Assembly (NCBI GenBank): GCA_900095095.1
Contig: FMBT01000302.1
Span: forward strand, 62,001 to 126,000
DNA from: Fragilariopsis cylindrus CCMP1102
Lineage: Eukaryota > Bacillariophyta > Bacillariophyceae > Bacillariales > Bacillariaceae
Reading direction: 5' to 3'
DNA: 64,000 nt
Under the pieces are notes generated by a model. That model saw only the letters and a list, made by a program, of their open reading frames with translations, had not been told where the DNA came from and did not search any database. Positions 45,631 through 58,537 of this stretch are shown here, in pieces. The translations under genes and the position numbers were made by a program. How positions within the stretch are numbered: the stretch's first letter is position 1; every line of letters begins with the position of its first letter.

Positions 45631-48600
45631 ATGGTAAATCCTGATGAATTAATAACGAAATCGGATCGAGAGACATGGGTCGTATATGATAATGATGAAA
45701 AATTAGAATCAATGAAAGAAGAAGCAAGAGAAGGTAGTAGTAGTGAAGGTGGTGCAGCGAAAGTATTACAACGTATGTTTCGTAGAAAGTCAACATTACA
45801 AAAAGAAGCACAATCCAAACATAATAATTTAATTGAATCGAAGGGACATGTTTATTTACCAATATTAATTATACCAGGTATTGCATCATCTGGATTATAT
45901 GTTGTTGAATCTTCTTTAGATAATGATACGTATAAAGGTGAAAGAGTATGGATGAATGCAGCATTTCTTGCCAAGAGTCGGTTACAGAATACATTATTGA
46001 ATGAAAATGAATTAGAACATAAAGATAAATTTGATATGGTGGATGATTATTTAGAAAAAGGTGCTGATGTTGTGGCTGGTGTTGGTGCAACTGCCACTAA
46101 AAAATTTCCAGTCACTATGGGTAAGGCAGCAAAATGGTTACGTATTGGTGATGGGGTTGGTAGTAGTGATGCTACTGCTGCTGCGCGTGCGTCGTCAGCA
46201 GCACCGGGTGTAGATGAGGATGCAATGGATGACGATGACAATAGTGATGATAACATAGACAATGATAATGAGGATTCTACTGATGTGCAGGATTTAGTAA
46301 AACAGAAGAAGAATTAGAAATACGTAACGCTTGGATACAACATATTGCATTAGCAGATAATATGATCGATGAACGTCCTGGGAATAAAATTCGTGTCTAC
46401 GATGGTATGAAAGGATGTGAATGGTTAGTCGATGATACAATTAGTAAGACACAAGGTTGGGTTTGGGCTAAAATGATAAAATATGCAACAGAAACTTTAG
46501 GTTACGAAAGAGAAAAAAATATTGATGCTGCACCATATGAGTAAGTTGTATATCTTTTTGACAGTTTTTGGTTTTAATATTGGTATTCTTTGAGTTTCGT
46601 TTTGTTACTCTTCTTTTTGTTTTGGAAACAAACACAATCAATTTCTTACTTATCCATCATTGTTTTTGCTTTCTCTTTCATTTCCTTAACTGCACTGCAC
46701 TGCACTGCACTGTACTGTACTGCACTTAATATTATTTTCCTAAAACTAAAACTAAAACTGACAAAAGTTGGAGATTAGCACCAAGTGTTACAGAAACACG
46801 AGATGGATATCTAACAAAAACTATGAAACGGATTGAAAAATTGCATGATGATAATGATAATTTACCTATTATATTATGTTGTCATTCAATGGTACGTGTT
46901 ACAAATGCATATACAAATAATTCACAAATTCACAAATAATTGGTACAAATAAGTAAACGTAAACGTATTTTTTTTTGTATACATCCGTTTGTTTCATGTC
47001 GTCTCATGTCCGTCCATGTCATGTCATGTCATCTCTCATGTCGCCTCTCATGTCCTCTTCATGTCATCTTGCTTATTCATACCTTTTCAATATAAAATAC
47101 AATAATAATATAATAGGGATGTAAAATGGGACATTATTTCTAAATTTTGCAAAACAACAAAAGGGACAAAATGGTTAGATAAATATATTCATACATATAT
47201 GCCAGTAGGTGCACCACATGGTGGTGTTGCATTATCAATTAGAACTGGTGCGACCGGTGCTGGATTAACTGATATAGTGGATTCATTAGTTGGTAAAAAT
47301 TCTGGAGATGGATTAACTATGTATAGATCATGGTCTTCAGGGAATTGGTTAATGCCACGTCATTTACCACCAAATGTGTTTCCATCTGTTATCGTTCGTA
47401 AGGAAGGTGAATTAGGTCTAACAGTAACATCAAAAATTGATGTTGGTACATTATTTCAAAATCGTGATAAGCCACCAAAAGAATTACGTTTAACAATACA
47501 ATTCCGTAATGGTATATCTGCTCATACAGAATTTCATCCTGTTATTGTTACTGCTGCTGCTGAAGACGATGATGATGACAATAATAATAATAGCACTAGC
47601 ACTAGCAGTATGACAGTTTCATTCCAGGTACGTCGTTACTGAAGAAGAAGAAGAAGAAAAAAACATTTTCGTTTCTCGTTCCTTTCGATCATTTGTTCCT
47701 AATAAAAACTTTGTATTCTTTTATTGTAAACCCATTCGTTGTTGTTCATCTTTTTCCTTATCTCAATATGATCATATCATGTATATGTACGTTACAGGAG
47801 ACATTTTATCTTGCTGTACCATACTTAGGTGATGAAGATGAGATTGGTGAATTAGTATTTTACTTAGAAGAACCTGGCGGTAGGATCCATCAAAATGCAT
47901 CCGAGTTTGGTAAACAGTTCACTAAAGCAACAGGATTTATGAGAGGTATGAAAAAGAAGGCGTCCGCATTTTATCGTAACGTTGCAAAGAAGTGGGGGTC
48001 GGTCCTTCGTGTGGCATGTAATGAATCACCTATGATAATTAAGGTGTCAGATTTTGTATCAGATGTTGATGGTGCTGTTATGGTCGCATCCGCTACTGGT
48101 AAATACAATTTACAAACTTCTATATCAATTGTTGGGTACGTCTTTATTAGAAAACAAGCAACATACTCCGTTTCGTTCCTTGTTTCTCTCGATCACTATT
48201 TGTTTCTCATAAAATCTTTATCTTATTGTTGTTCATCTTCTCCTCTCTCAATATGATCATAGTATGGATGGTGGTGGTAGCCGATTTGATCAAGACAACA
48301 CTGCAACCGCTACAGAGGCGAAAAGTCTTGCCGATATGGCAACAGCAAAAAGTCTTGCCGCAGATGCTGATTGGGTAAGGCGCATCAATATCTTCTATAG
48401 AAAAAATATATTTCGACTTTTTTCATACCTCGTATATGTATTGGTTTTCATTCAGTACACATAATCTAATTTCTCAAATAATTATGACTTTTCTTCTTCT
48501 TCTCCTTATATTTTAATAGGGAGCTTATCTAAGACGTTATCCAGATCTTCAAAAAGCTTTCGGCGATGACCACAAGAAGGCCAGAAAACACTACTTCGAG

Positions 48601-49797
48601 TATGGATTTAAAGAGGGCCGTGATCCAAGTCCCGGTGAGGCGGAGCGCCTTGCTGCAAATGCTGATTGGGGGGCATATCTTTCGCGGTACGATGATATCC
48701 AAAACACTGCGGCGACGACCACAATATGGCCAAAGAACACTTTTTCGAGTATGGCTTTGAAGAAGGTCGTGACCCTGGACCGGACGAGGATAGTACAGGA
48801 GAGTTTTCTGCAAGACCAAGAAACAGTGAACAACTTGGAGAATCGGTTGGTTCTCTTTCACTTAAGATTAGTTACTGTCCACCCCCAACGCCATCTACAG
48901 AACCAACATCTACACCGATTGCAATAACAAATAAAGATACACCCAATCCACCTATTTTAAGTAAAAGAAGTAAATTGAACACTATATCATGTGATCGAGT
49001 TGAATATGATGTTTGGAGTGGAACGATCTATTTAAAAATGATGGTTTTGTTGATAATATGTTTGATATGGTCGAACAGTACTATGAGGGGATCCATTAGG
49101 TCCAATCACAAAGAGTGCATTAGATGCACCACCGGTAAATTGTGTCCGATCTATTTATGGATTAATGTTCCAACGGAAGTGGGTGCGATATATCGTAAAG
49201 TTCCAGTTGTCACCGTTGGTGACAATTTAGCAGATTCACGGTACATGTTAGACAAAGCTGCAATGTTCCCATCGGATGCATATGATATACAAAATTGTGA
49301 TGATAGTATGTGGGCAAAATCAAACCTGTCATCGTATAAGCTGAAAGATGGTATCGTAATGGAAACACCCATGACGTTACAGAATGTTCCCGGTCACAAA
49401 GAACAACGACGAGTTTGTGGTGATGGAACCGTACCTTATTGGAATGTGGTCCATGCATTAACTTGGAAAGATGACGTTGATGAATTAACTGTGGATGAAT
49501 TGGACGGTGCAGTCCATCGTGATATCATAGCCGATGAACGTTTTTTTGCATTATTGAAACGTTATTGTAGAATTGTTGATCCGTAAGTTTTATGTTTCAC
49601 TTTAAAAAGAAAGAAGGAATGATTTCTGCTGCTCGCTCATCACTCATTCTTTTTTCCCTTCTTTTCTTTGTTCTAAATATAGACGTGCTAACGCAATGCT
49701 GATGATGAAAAGTAATAAATTTAGCGAAAAAAGTGGAATCAATGCTTTGAGTACATTAAATCTCGATCGTGATTCAAGCAGTTCATTAACAAAATAA
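45631..49797 (+). CDS. LCAT/PDAT-like acyltransferase or phospholipase (about seven exons; frame-broken as assembled)
   Basis: LILIIPGIASSGLYVVES and GERVWMNAAF are the N-terminal LCAT block, YDWRLAPS the following one, and CCHSMGCKMGHY carries the nucleophile Ser (usually GHSMGG). CGDGTVPYWNVVHA holds the acid, and DGAVHRDI the His, of the triad. Introns with GTAAGT or GTACGT donors and AG acceptors lie at 46541-46767, 46892-47116, 47628-47797, 48136-48262, 48375-48519 and 49583-49682. An insert around 48520-48800 has two copies of a WGAYLRRYPDLQKAFGDD / YFEYGFKEGRDP repeat. The frame changes near 46300, 47138, 47160, 48702, 49036, 49088 and 49160. All but the first fit one missing base in or beside a homopolymer. 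Such enzymes move or release acyl chains of phospholipids or oils. No signal peptide is visible. Confidence 0.75.
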
Positions 49798-50314
49798 AAA
49801 ATAAATGTAGTATTCATATAATATACTAATAGTTCCTACACGTGTATGTATACATGACATGACAACTAATAGATGATGATATTTATACATATTTTTTGTA
49901 AAATCTAAGCGGACTGATAAATCTTTAAGCGGCTTATAAGTTTAAAAAAGTTTGTCCCCCAAAATAAATAGAATGCCCCCTTATTTTAATATATGCCTTC
50001 AGACAGGATTCCCTTCTCCCCCACACCACACGCTGATAATTAGTTTTAATCCCGCGCGAGCTGAGAAAAACCTTCAATCGCGGGCTCTCCAGTACTGTAC
50101 GTACATTTCGTATATTTTGTGATGATAGTAGAATTTGTTTACAGTATATTGTTTTTCTTGTAAAGGTCATGTCAATCAATCAGAAGCAAACAAACATCAT
50201 ACATCATACATCATATACATCATACACGACATCAACCGAGTAAGTCAAAAAATCACGTCGAAGTCGAAAGTCACGCCGAGATAAACAAAAGGAAAAAAGA
50301 CAGACATATAATAG
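49798..50314. other. intergenic, no feature seen
   Basis: Between the LCAT-like gene and the sulfotransferase. It contains 'catacatcatacatcatata' repeats (50200-50225). The presumed promoter of the next gene is here. Confidence 0.4.
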
Positions 50315-52956
50315 ATGAAGATGAAGAAGAAAAAAGATAGGAAGAAGATTAAAGATGATGATAATGGCGTAGTCATCGTAGCAGTCGATAATTATAATAC
50401 TATTATTGCCCGCCCCCACTACTACTACTACTGGAAGTAATAGTAAAGGTAATAATAATAAGATATTACGTTTATTTGTACTATTTTTGATTGTGGTATT
50501 TGTACAATATTTTATGATTCCAAATATATATCAAATTATCAAATAATGACAAAAATGAAAAGTAATGATTTAATATACAATTATGACAATGAAGAAGATG
50601 ATGGGGGGTGGTCGTTGTCAACAATACTGTCAGGGAAAACGGTCAACAAAGTCAAAGCAGTCGTGACAATGAACAGGAACAACAGCAACCGCACAGCAAC
50701 CGCATCAGCAACTGCAACAGCAACCGCCACAACAACCGCAACAGCAACCGCCACAACAAAACCAAACGGATATGTCATTTGAAGAAGTTATGAGAGAAAA
50801 AAAGAAGAAGGAAGAAGAACAAGATACAGAGGATGATGATAACGATAGGGTAGATCGACGTCCGTATTTGATATTACATGGTAAGTTTTATCTTTGTTTC
50901 GATTTCGATTCGTTTTCGTTTTGTTCTATCAGACAAGGCAGGCGGAGGGCTTTACGTTACGTTACGTCATCTTTTCCATTTGACATTTCTATTCTCATCG
51001 ATCTCATCGTCAATCGATCTCATCATCCATCTTCAATCTCATCATCCGTCATCCTTCAATCTCCTAAAACGTTATATTTCAGTTGGACCACCCAAAACAG
51101 GTACCACCACAATACAATCCGGATTATTTAAAATACTAAAAGAATTAGCAATACATGATAATTATTATTATTTAGGATCAAAAATAGGAGGAAACGTTAA
51201 AACGATACGATTCCAAAATAATAATAATAATGAAGAAGAACGTCAAAATCATATTAGAAAGGGTAATAGTGTAACCACTACCAAAGTATTTCCAATGAAA
51301 GATTTTGTACGAGGACCATCCCAAGAATTTTGCAATCATATCAAATATCATTTACAACAAAAACATAATGTTATATTATCCTCAGAACATTTTACCACTC
51401 ATTTTTTAAGTAATAAAGGATGGAAAAGATTATATAAACATATCTTTTTAATGAATCAAAATAAGAAGTCGAAGTCGAATCTAAATAATACTAATACTAC
51501 TAATCAAAATAATACTAATAGTCAAAATAGTAATCTGGAATTATTATTTGGTTTTAATGTCAAAATTATCACCACCTATCGACATTTATTTCAATGGCTT
51601 CCATCCTATTATCATCAAACACATTTATCAGATTTAGCCAAGGAAGATAAGAAACCAATTGGTATTGTAGATTATATTCAAGACTATATAATCAATAATC
51701 AAAATTATTTAATGGAAAATACTACTACTACTAAAGTAGTACATTTAGATAAAAATGTCAAATCATGGTTAGGAAGTAAAGAAAATGGAAGTGGTAATCC
51801 AACTTTAATACATGGTTCAATATGGTCCTATTTATTTTGGTCCGAACAAATCAAATCATCATCAAACTCAACCTCAAGAGGCTATGGTGGAGGTGAATTA
51901 TATAATCGTGTACATGTCTTTGATATGCATCAACAAGAATTGGAGTTGAATTTGAATTTGAATAATACAAATATTAATACGACACAGCCAACTACAAATA
52001 ATTATGATATGTTTACAAATTTTATCTGTCAAATGATACCAAATGCAAAGCATACATGTCAATTATTACAACAACAAGAGGAAGAACAACAACAACGACA
52101 ACGACAAAAACAAGATCAAGATCAAGGAAGTCAACGTAGTGGCGGTCATCATAAACGATCAAGTCATACTATCAATGAATATTTATCATTCCAAGATAGG
52201 TATCGGATATATCAAATGGCACGATATGGATATAATAATAGTAATAATAATAATAATAATAGTAGGACTGACACTGACACTGGCACTACCGACGATAATA
52301 GAATAGTAATCCAAATTTTTAATTTTACATACAATAAAAAAATGAAAATAACTAGTAAAAAGATTACGGATCGTATGGAAAATTGGTTTCATCTTCAAGA
52401 ACAAAATAATAGCAATAGTACGACTAGTACAGATACAGATAGTACAGTTTTCAGTTCCTTTCAAAGACAAAGAATGAAAATGAATTCTTACTTTAGATGT
52501 TTAACTGATACTAATCTACAACAATTGAAACAATTATCCTGGAATTTTCTACTACAACAAATATTATTAGTTCGAATTCATAATCATTCATTATCAAATG
52601 CATATTCAAATTTGCCAAATTCAAACTCAAATTCAAATTCAATATCATCTGATAATAATCGTGATCATGATCATGATCAAAAAACAACAACAACAAATAT
52701 GAATATGAATATGAATACAAATTTGATTCTTTCATCACAATTTGATTTTAATAATATTAATATTAATATTAATAGGAATATGAATAGGAACAAGAATGAT
52801 GAATTATTGGAATTATTAGATCCATTAAAAATGAATCATGATACATTATTTCATAACTATGCTAATAATAATAAATTTTGTCAAATAAATCCAGAAAAAA
52901 TATTAACTAATACTGATTTTGTTCAATATGTATTTCAAAATAAATATTATGAATAA
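50315..52956 (+). CDS. type II membrane sulfotransferase-like protein (two exons, N-terminus frame-broken)
   Basis: Exon 2 (51083-52956) follows an intron (50881-51082, GTAAGT...TTTCAG) that joins YLILH-VGPPKTGTTTIQ, the 5'-phosphosulfate loop that binds PAPS. Further on, NVILSSEHFTTHFL and KIITTYRHLFQWLPSYYHQT fit the 3'-phosphate site region (Arg-His pair) of carbohydrate-type sulfotransferases. The remainder is long and Asn/Gln-rich. Upstream, KILRLFVLFLIVVFVQYFMI (50458-50520) is a signal anchor, as expected for Golgi enzymes. It is linked through MTKMKSNDL, a Gln/Pro stem and MSFEEVMREKKKK. Single-base frame changes near 50542, 50605 and 50693 separate these pieces. The start at 50315 is uncertain because a further frame change lies between it and the anchor. 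Substrate unknown, perhaps glycans. Confidence 0.75.
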
Positions 52957-54175
52957 GTAATAGATAATATAAACTACAATAAAGGGCCGTCTTTTAATAC
53001 TCTTGGGGAATTCATTTTACGATATTGTCTGTAATTTTCAGGAGAATGTAAACGTCTGAAAATATCAATAATTTCAATAATAATATCAATAAATATCAAT
53101 ACATGATATAATATGATATATTAATTTAAGTAGAACTACTAACTAAGTAATAAAAGTTTGCAACACATCACACCAAAATTTTTCTTCCTAGTCTCTCGAA
53201 TCGAACCAAGCAATGAACCCCAAGTGGCGCATGCCTGCCCACCGAGCTCTATATCGCGAGTACTTTTCCTAGTTCCAGACTACTGATTTCCATTCCGAGT
53301 AAATGACTAACTAACTAACCCAGCTCTGCTTAGTTCTGTACTTATCGGGTTCTTCCCAGGCAAATGACGAGATTCCTAGATTCTTGAATTGAGTAAGAAA
53401 AAGGAATCTAGTTTGGTAATAATTTCCAAGTCTGCTCTGTGTTCATAGCTTATTAGAGCCGAGCCGAGTGATCGAGTTACCGAGGTAGCTTTTTTCTAGT
53501 TTCGAACCAAGTAGTCTATCGCAAAGTGCATGCTTCACCCGGGTTCACAATGAGTGCTATGTACTGATTTTTGGTACCCAACTCCATTATTCCGAACTCC
53601 AATCCTGAGTTCCATTGTACCTGTGGTTATACTACGGGTTGCTAAGGTCCCCCCCCCCCCCCCTACTGCAATGTAAATCAATCAATGGGCGCGATAAAAA
53701 GTCATGTATGCATAGATTATATGGACGACTATTTCAGTACCAAAAATAAGCAAGACTAAATAAACAATTGCGCGTTAGACGACGACACCTTTCGCTGCGA
53801 CGACAAATAAAATGAATAACCGACAACAACAACAAAAAGTAATAAGCACTAGTCACACATAAATTAATTTAATGTCTCTTGTCTCATTTCACAAGAACCA
53901 CAGAGAACCACAACACTATACTTCATTGCGACAGAATCAACCACAGCTAATAAACAGAAGAAAAAAATACCTGGCGACAAGAAAGAGAGAGAGAGAGAGA
54001 GAGAGAGTGAGAGAGAGATAGATAGAAAGGAAGAGTGACAAATTAATTCATCTTAGTCCTCCTCTTCTGCTACTGTAAAAACAGTACACTTCTATATCAT
54101 ATCCATCCATCCATCCATCCATCCAAACTACAGTACAGTACAGAGTACCCAAATAAGTTCTCCTCTCAGTCAATT
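52957..54175. other. intergenic with microsatellites
   Basis: No gene is supported in 1.2 kb. The 53180-53640 part is richer in G+C than its surroundings and CpG-normal, without recognisable content. A C15 run lies at 53649-53663, (GA)n at 53982-54018 and (CCAT)n at 54101-54124. The last part is the presumed promoter and leader of the next gene. Confidence 0.5.
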
Positions 54176-55573
54176 ATGGGTGCTGACGATAATGATGGAG
54201 AAAGTCCATGGGAATCTGCCACGAATGATCAAGCTTTTCGAGAAACAGTATCAGTCGCAGGAGGAAGACAACAAGCGACTGGAGAAATATCAGATAATGA
54301 ACGATCGGTTTCGTCATCGCCAGCTGTTACGTCAGTAGTACGATGGGAACTTGAAGAAGATAATTCCAATGATATAAACGGCAACAATAATCAAAACGCA
54401 AATGATGTTTCATTTTTAACATCTGAAACTATAACGAATACAAACGCTGCTGCTGCTACTACCACTACTACTAATGCAAATTCCTTAATAAGACGAAGAG
54501 GAAGAGGGAATGAAGCAGGAGGAGGAACAGAAGAACGATCTGCTTCTGACTGTTTTTCCAAACTTTCTTTGAAACATATAATACATCTATGGGATATCAT
54601 TTTAACATTGTTTTGGATGATCTTTATTGGTTATCATTTATACTATAATAAAGACAACGAACCATCCCGATCCACATCAATGGCAATTTTACTTGTTATA
54701 TGCTGTGTACTGGCAATATTAAATCTACTTAGAGGTTTATTATGGTTATGGACAACATTACCATCATTATCAACAATCTGTTGTTGTGGTTGTTTCTTTA
54801 ATAATGACGATGATAATGAAAGTAATAATCCATCTAATGTTACTGTATATAAATTATCCACGAATCTGACATTATCAATTGGAATTGCTTATGGTATAAC
54901 AGCAGGAATTGGTTGGTTCGGTCCATCATCCTCAAATTGGTTACCATGGTGTGATGGATTAACATCGTCGTGGTGTACGACTCTACCAACAAAATTTATG
55001 CCAATTGTATTAACAATATCATCTATTATTGAGCTACTTCGATGGATTTTTCTATTGGGACGATTATCATCCCTTGAAATTACAACGTCAATAGCAGATC
55101 GTCGTCGTTCTCCAGATTATTATAATGATGAACACGAAAGGAATGATTATAACGCTGCATCTCCATCTGAAACTAGTAGACATCGACCTTGGTGGTGGAA
55201 TCGTCGTGGTGGTGGTGGTAGTGTATCAAGTAACAACAACAATAATGAGTTACACGAATCGTTATTAGATTCAACTAGAAATGGAGACGATGTTGTTGGA
55301 GGAGGAGGACAACCTACCTGGACGACAATGTCATCATGGATACCATTTAGTCCATCATCGAGACAACGACAACGACAACAAGAACGTAACAACAATAATA
55401 CCAATAACGCTATCGATACTGGTGGTGGTACTGATACTACTGGTGAAAATAATAGAAGTACTAGTAGTCCAATTTTGAATGGTGATGAAGATGATGTGGA
55501 ATCTGTATTAGATTCACTTGGTGAAGATTGGGCATCACGTACAGAAGATGATCCAAATTGGTGGACACGATAG
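54176..55573 (+). CDS. membrane protein with about four helices, unknown function
   Basis: A single exon of 465 residues. The first ~135 residues are acidic and low-complexity. Helices are seen near 142-160 (IIHLWDIILTLFWMIFIGYH), 168-192 (AILLVICCVLAILNLLRGLL), 230-252 (LSIGIAYGITAGIGWFG) and 275-300 (PIVLTISSIIELLRWIFLLG). A Cys cluster (ICCCGCFF) sits between helices 2 and 3. The C-terminal third is disordered, but its last residues, EDWASRTEDDPNWWTR, look constrained and may be a binding motif. No signal peptide. I do not recognise the family; both termini are probably cytosolic. Confidence 0.75.
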   Translation: MGADDNDGESPWESATNDQAFRETVSVAGGRQQATGEISDNERSVSSSPAVTSVVRWELEEDNSNDINGNNNQNANDVSFLTSETITNTNAAAATTTTTNANSLIRRRGRGNEAGGGTEERSASDCFSKLSLKHIIHLWDIILTLFWMIFIGYHLYYNKDNEPSRSTSMAILLVICCVLAILNLLRGLLWLWTTLPSLSTICCCGCFFNNDDDNESNNPSNVTVYKLSTNLTLSIGIAYGITAGIGWFGPSSSNWLPWCDGLTSSWCTTLPTKFMPIVLTISSIIELLRWIFLLGRLSSLEITTSIADRRRSPDYYNDEHERNDYNAASPSETSRHRPWWWNRRGGGGSVSSNNNNNELHESLLDSTRNGDDVVGGGGQPTWTTMSSWIPFSPSSRQRQRQQERNNNNTNNAIDTGGGTDTTGENNRSTSSPILNGDEDDVESVLDSLGEDWASRTEDDPNWWTR

Positions 55574-55896
55574 ATAATTTTTTTCAGATAAGATAACAAT
55601 AATAATAATAATAATACTGTACCAGTAGGATTAGATGAACATGTAAAGTAATCGTTTCTTTAATTTAAAGTTAAGTGTAATGATGAAAGAAGCAGTAACT
55701 GTTGGTCAAGATTTTTTTTCCCCGTGCTACGAGAACTAGAACTAGCATATAACACTGAGAGATGCGTGTAGCTAGCTATGCACTAGCTATTTAGCTAGCT
55801 AGTAACTATTGTTTGTGTTCAACAGCTAACTGTGCTCTTGACATATGAGTTTTCATCGTTCGTTCGTCCGTTTTCGTTGATTTTGTTATTTTTACG
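55574..55896. other. intergenic between convergent genes
   Basis: 3' flanks of the four-helix protein and the SET gene. It holds 'agctagctag' repeats (55769-55802). No gene seen. Confidence 0.4.
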
Positions 55897-58537
55897 TTAC
55901 GTGCCTCTATATAAATGCCCACGTGTAGACCTCGTTGCACTCGTTGAAGTTGAATAAGAAAAGCGAAATTCATCATCGCTACTAGTACTTGTAGGAAGAT
56001 CATCATCATCATCATCATCATCATCATGAGTATTATAGTTGTTATCGGAGTTGTTGTTATTGTTATAATTGTTGTATGGAGCACAAGGATCTTCATCATT
56101 GTTATCGTTTTCCATGAATTGACAATTTTGATCATCATTTTCTTCTGCATTACAGGTTTGCTCGTCATTATCATCAGTACTACTACTAGTAGCAATATTC
56201 CTCCATGAATCAGGAAGGACATCATCTGGAATACCAATAGGTTGTCGAAAGCTACCTATCATATGAATATCAGTCGCTACAGTATTATCGTATCAAACAA
56301 ACAACAACAAAGGAAAGATTTTGTGTTAGGTATTAGTTAGTTAGTTAGTTAGAGTAGTTCATCATCACAACCAATAAAAAGCAATCATGCATAGGACTGA
56401 AAAAGACCTTAAAACTTACTATATGGTTTATCAGCAAATTTAATTAATTTACGATTGACACCAAATATACGTTTCGTTACTTGGTGGTTATTATTTTTGA
56501 TAAATTGTACAGTATAATACGATTCTGTTTCACCGGGTGTATCCGCAAATTCATAATTATGACGTTCTAATATTTCACATTCATATCCATTATTATCACC
56601 ACCCCTACGTGTTCGCCACCCCAATTGTTATAGTATTCAATGAAATAATCATCCCTGTCGTAATCAATCACATCTTGATCATTCTCAAATATATCTAATA
56701 TACTATGACAACGTAAAAATAAATTATTTGGATAATATACTTCTGCTGATTGTTGTTGTTCTTCATCATCTTGTTCTTGTTCTTCAAATTTAGTTGGTAA
56801 TATATCATTCCCATATAATGTATTATATTCGATTGCTGATATATAGTCTTTTAAATATGGTGTATCATGATCATATGTCAACCAATCGGTTTGGAATCTA
56901 TTCCATTTGTTTTCCCAATCAGTACCATAATCTAAAAACAATTCTTCCCCTTCTTGAATATCCCTTATTGCAATATAATCAAATGCAAGATGTGTGGTAT
57001 AATTATAATCTATCATTTCTTTGGGTGTTTTTAATAACCAATCATCATTATGATTGGTGGTACCATTTTTAGACCATTGTATTTTCACATTAGCAACATT
57101 AGTAGCATGTTGTGCACCACCCCCATTAGCAGTAGCAGTACTAGTAGCATGATTAATATAATTAATCCCTGATCCATATGGACAAACCACTACAGTTGTT
57201 TCGGAATGACTAAAACAATAATTCAATAAAAGTTGTTGTCCATATGGACCATTTGTCCTATTTCGTACCATTATTTGACCATTATCACAATATTGATAAT
57301 CATACATATGAAACCAATTATTCTTTTTATTTATATTTGGAAAATGTATTAATGGTGTCCCCGTGATAACAGTACCTTTTGGTAAATCACGTTTTGCAAA
57401 TCCACCATGTCCAGCACCATTTATAGTGGATTGTTTATGTATTATATGATCAATACATTTTCCATATTTTTGAAGATAATCAATGGATCGTGTGGCATTC
57501 TGTTGTAATAGTATACCCATATCATCATGACGTTCACGTTCACGTTCACTATCTTCACCACCTTCATCACTTTTACTACCGCTATCTTCACCACTACTTT
57601 CACTTTGTCCAAGTACTGTCAAAATATCATTCCAGGTAAAATCATATAATGCATTTAATGTCCGTGAATTATTCCATATAATTTGCATTTCTTTTATGAA
57701 TTCATTATATATAATTGATCCACCTTCATTATTATAATCAACTAAAACTTGAAGTGTTGACATTAATTGTAATATTTCTATATAATTGGATTGGACTGGA
57801 ATTGGTCCAAGTTGTGTTCGATATAAAAACCATTCCTCACCATAATTTTTAAATAATTCACCACCAATTGGTATATCTCTGGATACTTTAGAACTACCAC
57901 CACCACTACCACCATTACCACCATTACCACCATTATGTTGTAGCATAGAATTATAGGGTGATATGGATCCAGCACTAGGATGGATCCTTCGATGTACACC
58001 ACCATCATCGAGATGGGGTGTTGATTTTTCCACATTTAATAAACCAGCATGACAATTTACTATAGCATCAATTCCTGGCCAAAATGTGGACAGGTCATTA
58101 TGTGAAAATACTTCTAATCCCATCCCCATGGACGAACCTTCCCAAACATAATGTTCGACTGGATTAAAGAATTTATTATTATTACGACTACCACCATTAT
58201 TATCACCATTATTATTATGCCACCAAACATCAATGATTGGTATTGCCTTATCACCATTTCCAATATACTCATTTTTCTTTTTAGAGATACCAGAAAAGAT
58301 ACCATTCCCAGCATTTGGTATGGTACTTTCTGCTATATATAATTCACATTCTATATAGGAAGTATCAGTATCAGTATCAGCAGTATCATCAGTAGTATCA
58401 GTAGTAGTAGTAGTAGCGGATATAAGAAGCCTAGAATTAGTATTAGGATGCATCATTATTGTCGTCGTATATAACAGGAAGAAAACCGATCGTGATAATG
58501 ATAATGATAATGCCATTGTCATTGTCATCGTCATCAT
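55897..58537 (-). CDS. protein with two SET domains (two exons seen)
   Basis: The N-terminus (SRSVFFLLYTTTIMMHP) is a likely signal sequence. The first SET-like half starts ESTIPNAGNGIFSG and includes GGELFKNYGEEWF. The second starts NGAGHGGFAKRDLPKGTVI and ends YINHA, DIQEGEELFLDYGTDWENKW, a complete set of SET hallmarks (NH motif, catalytic Tyr). SET domains transfer methyl groups from SAM to lysine. Near 56620 the frame changes by one base in a run of four C, after which WRTRRGGDNNGYECEIL continues. An intron (56277-56419, GTAAGTT...TGTAG) then joins to THDIHMIGSFRQPIGIPDD-type sequence in the last exon (55897-56276), with THD being in fact TDIHM. The tail is an Asp/Asn tract. The secretory N-terminus argues against a histone target. 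It is the second SET protein in the window. Confidence 0.75.

Noticed and set aside
53180-53640. Possible tRNA or structural RNA in the GC-richer intergenic part
   Set aside because: Fragments such as 'tcgaatcgaacc' recall a T-arm, but I could not fold a complete cloverleaf.
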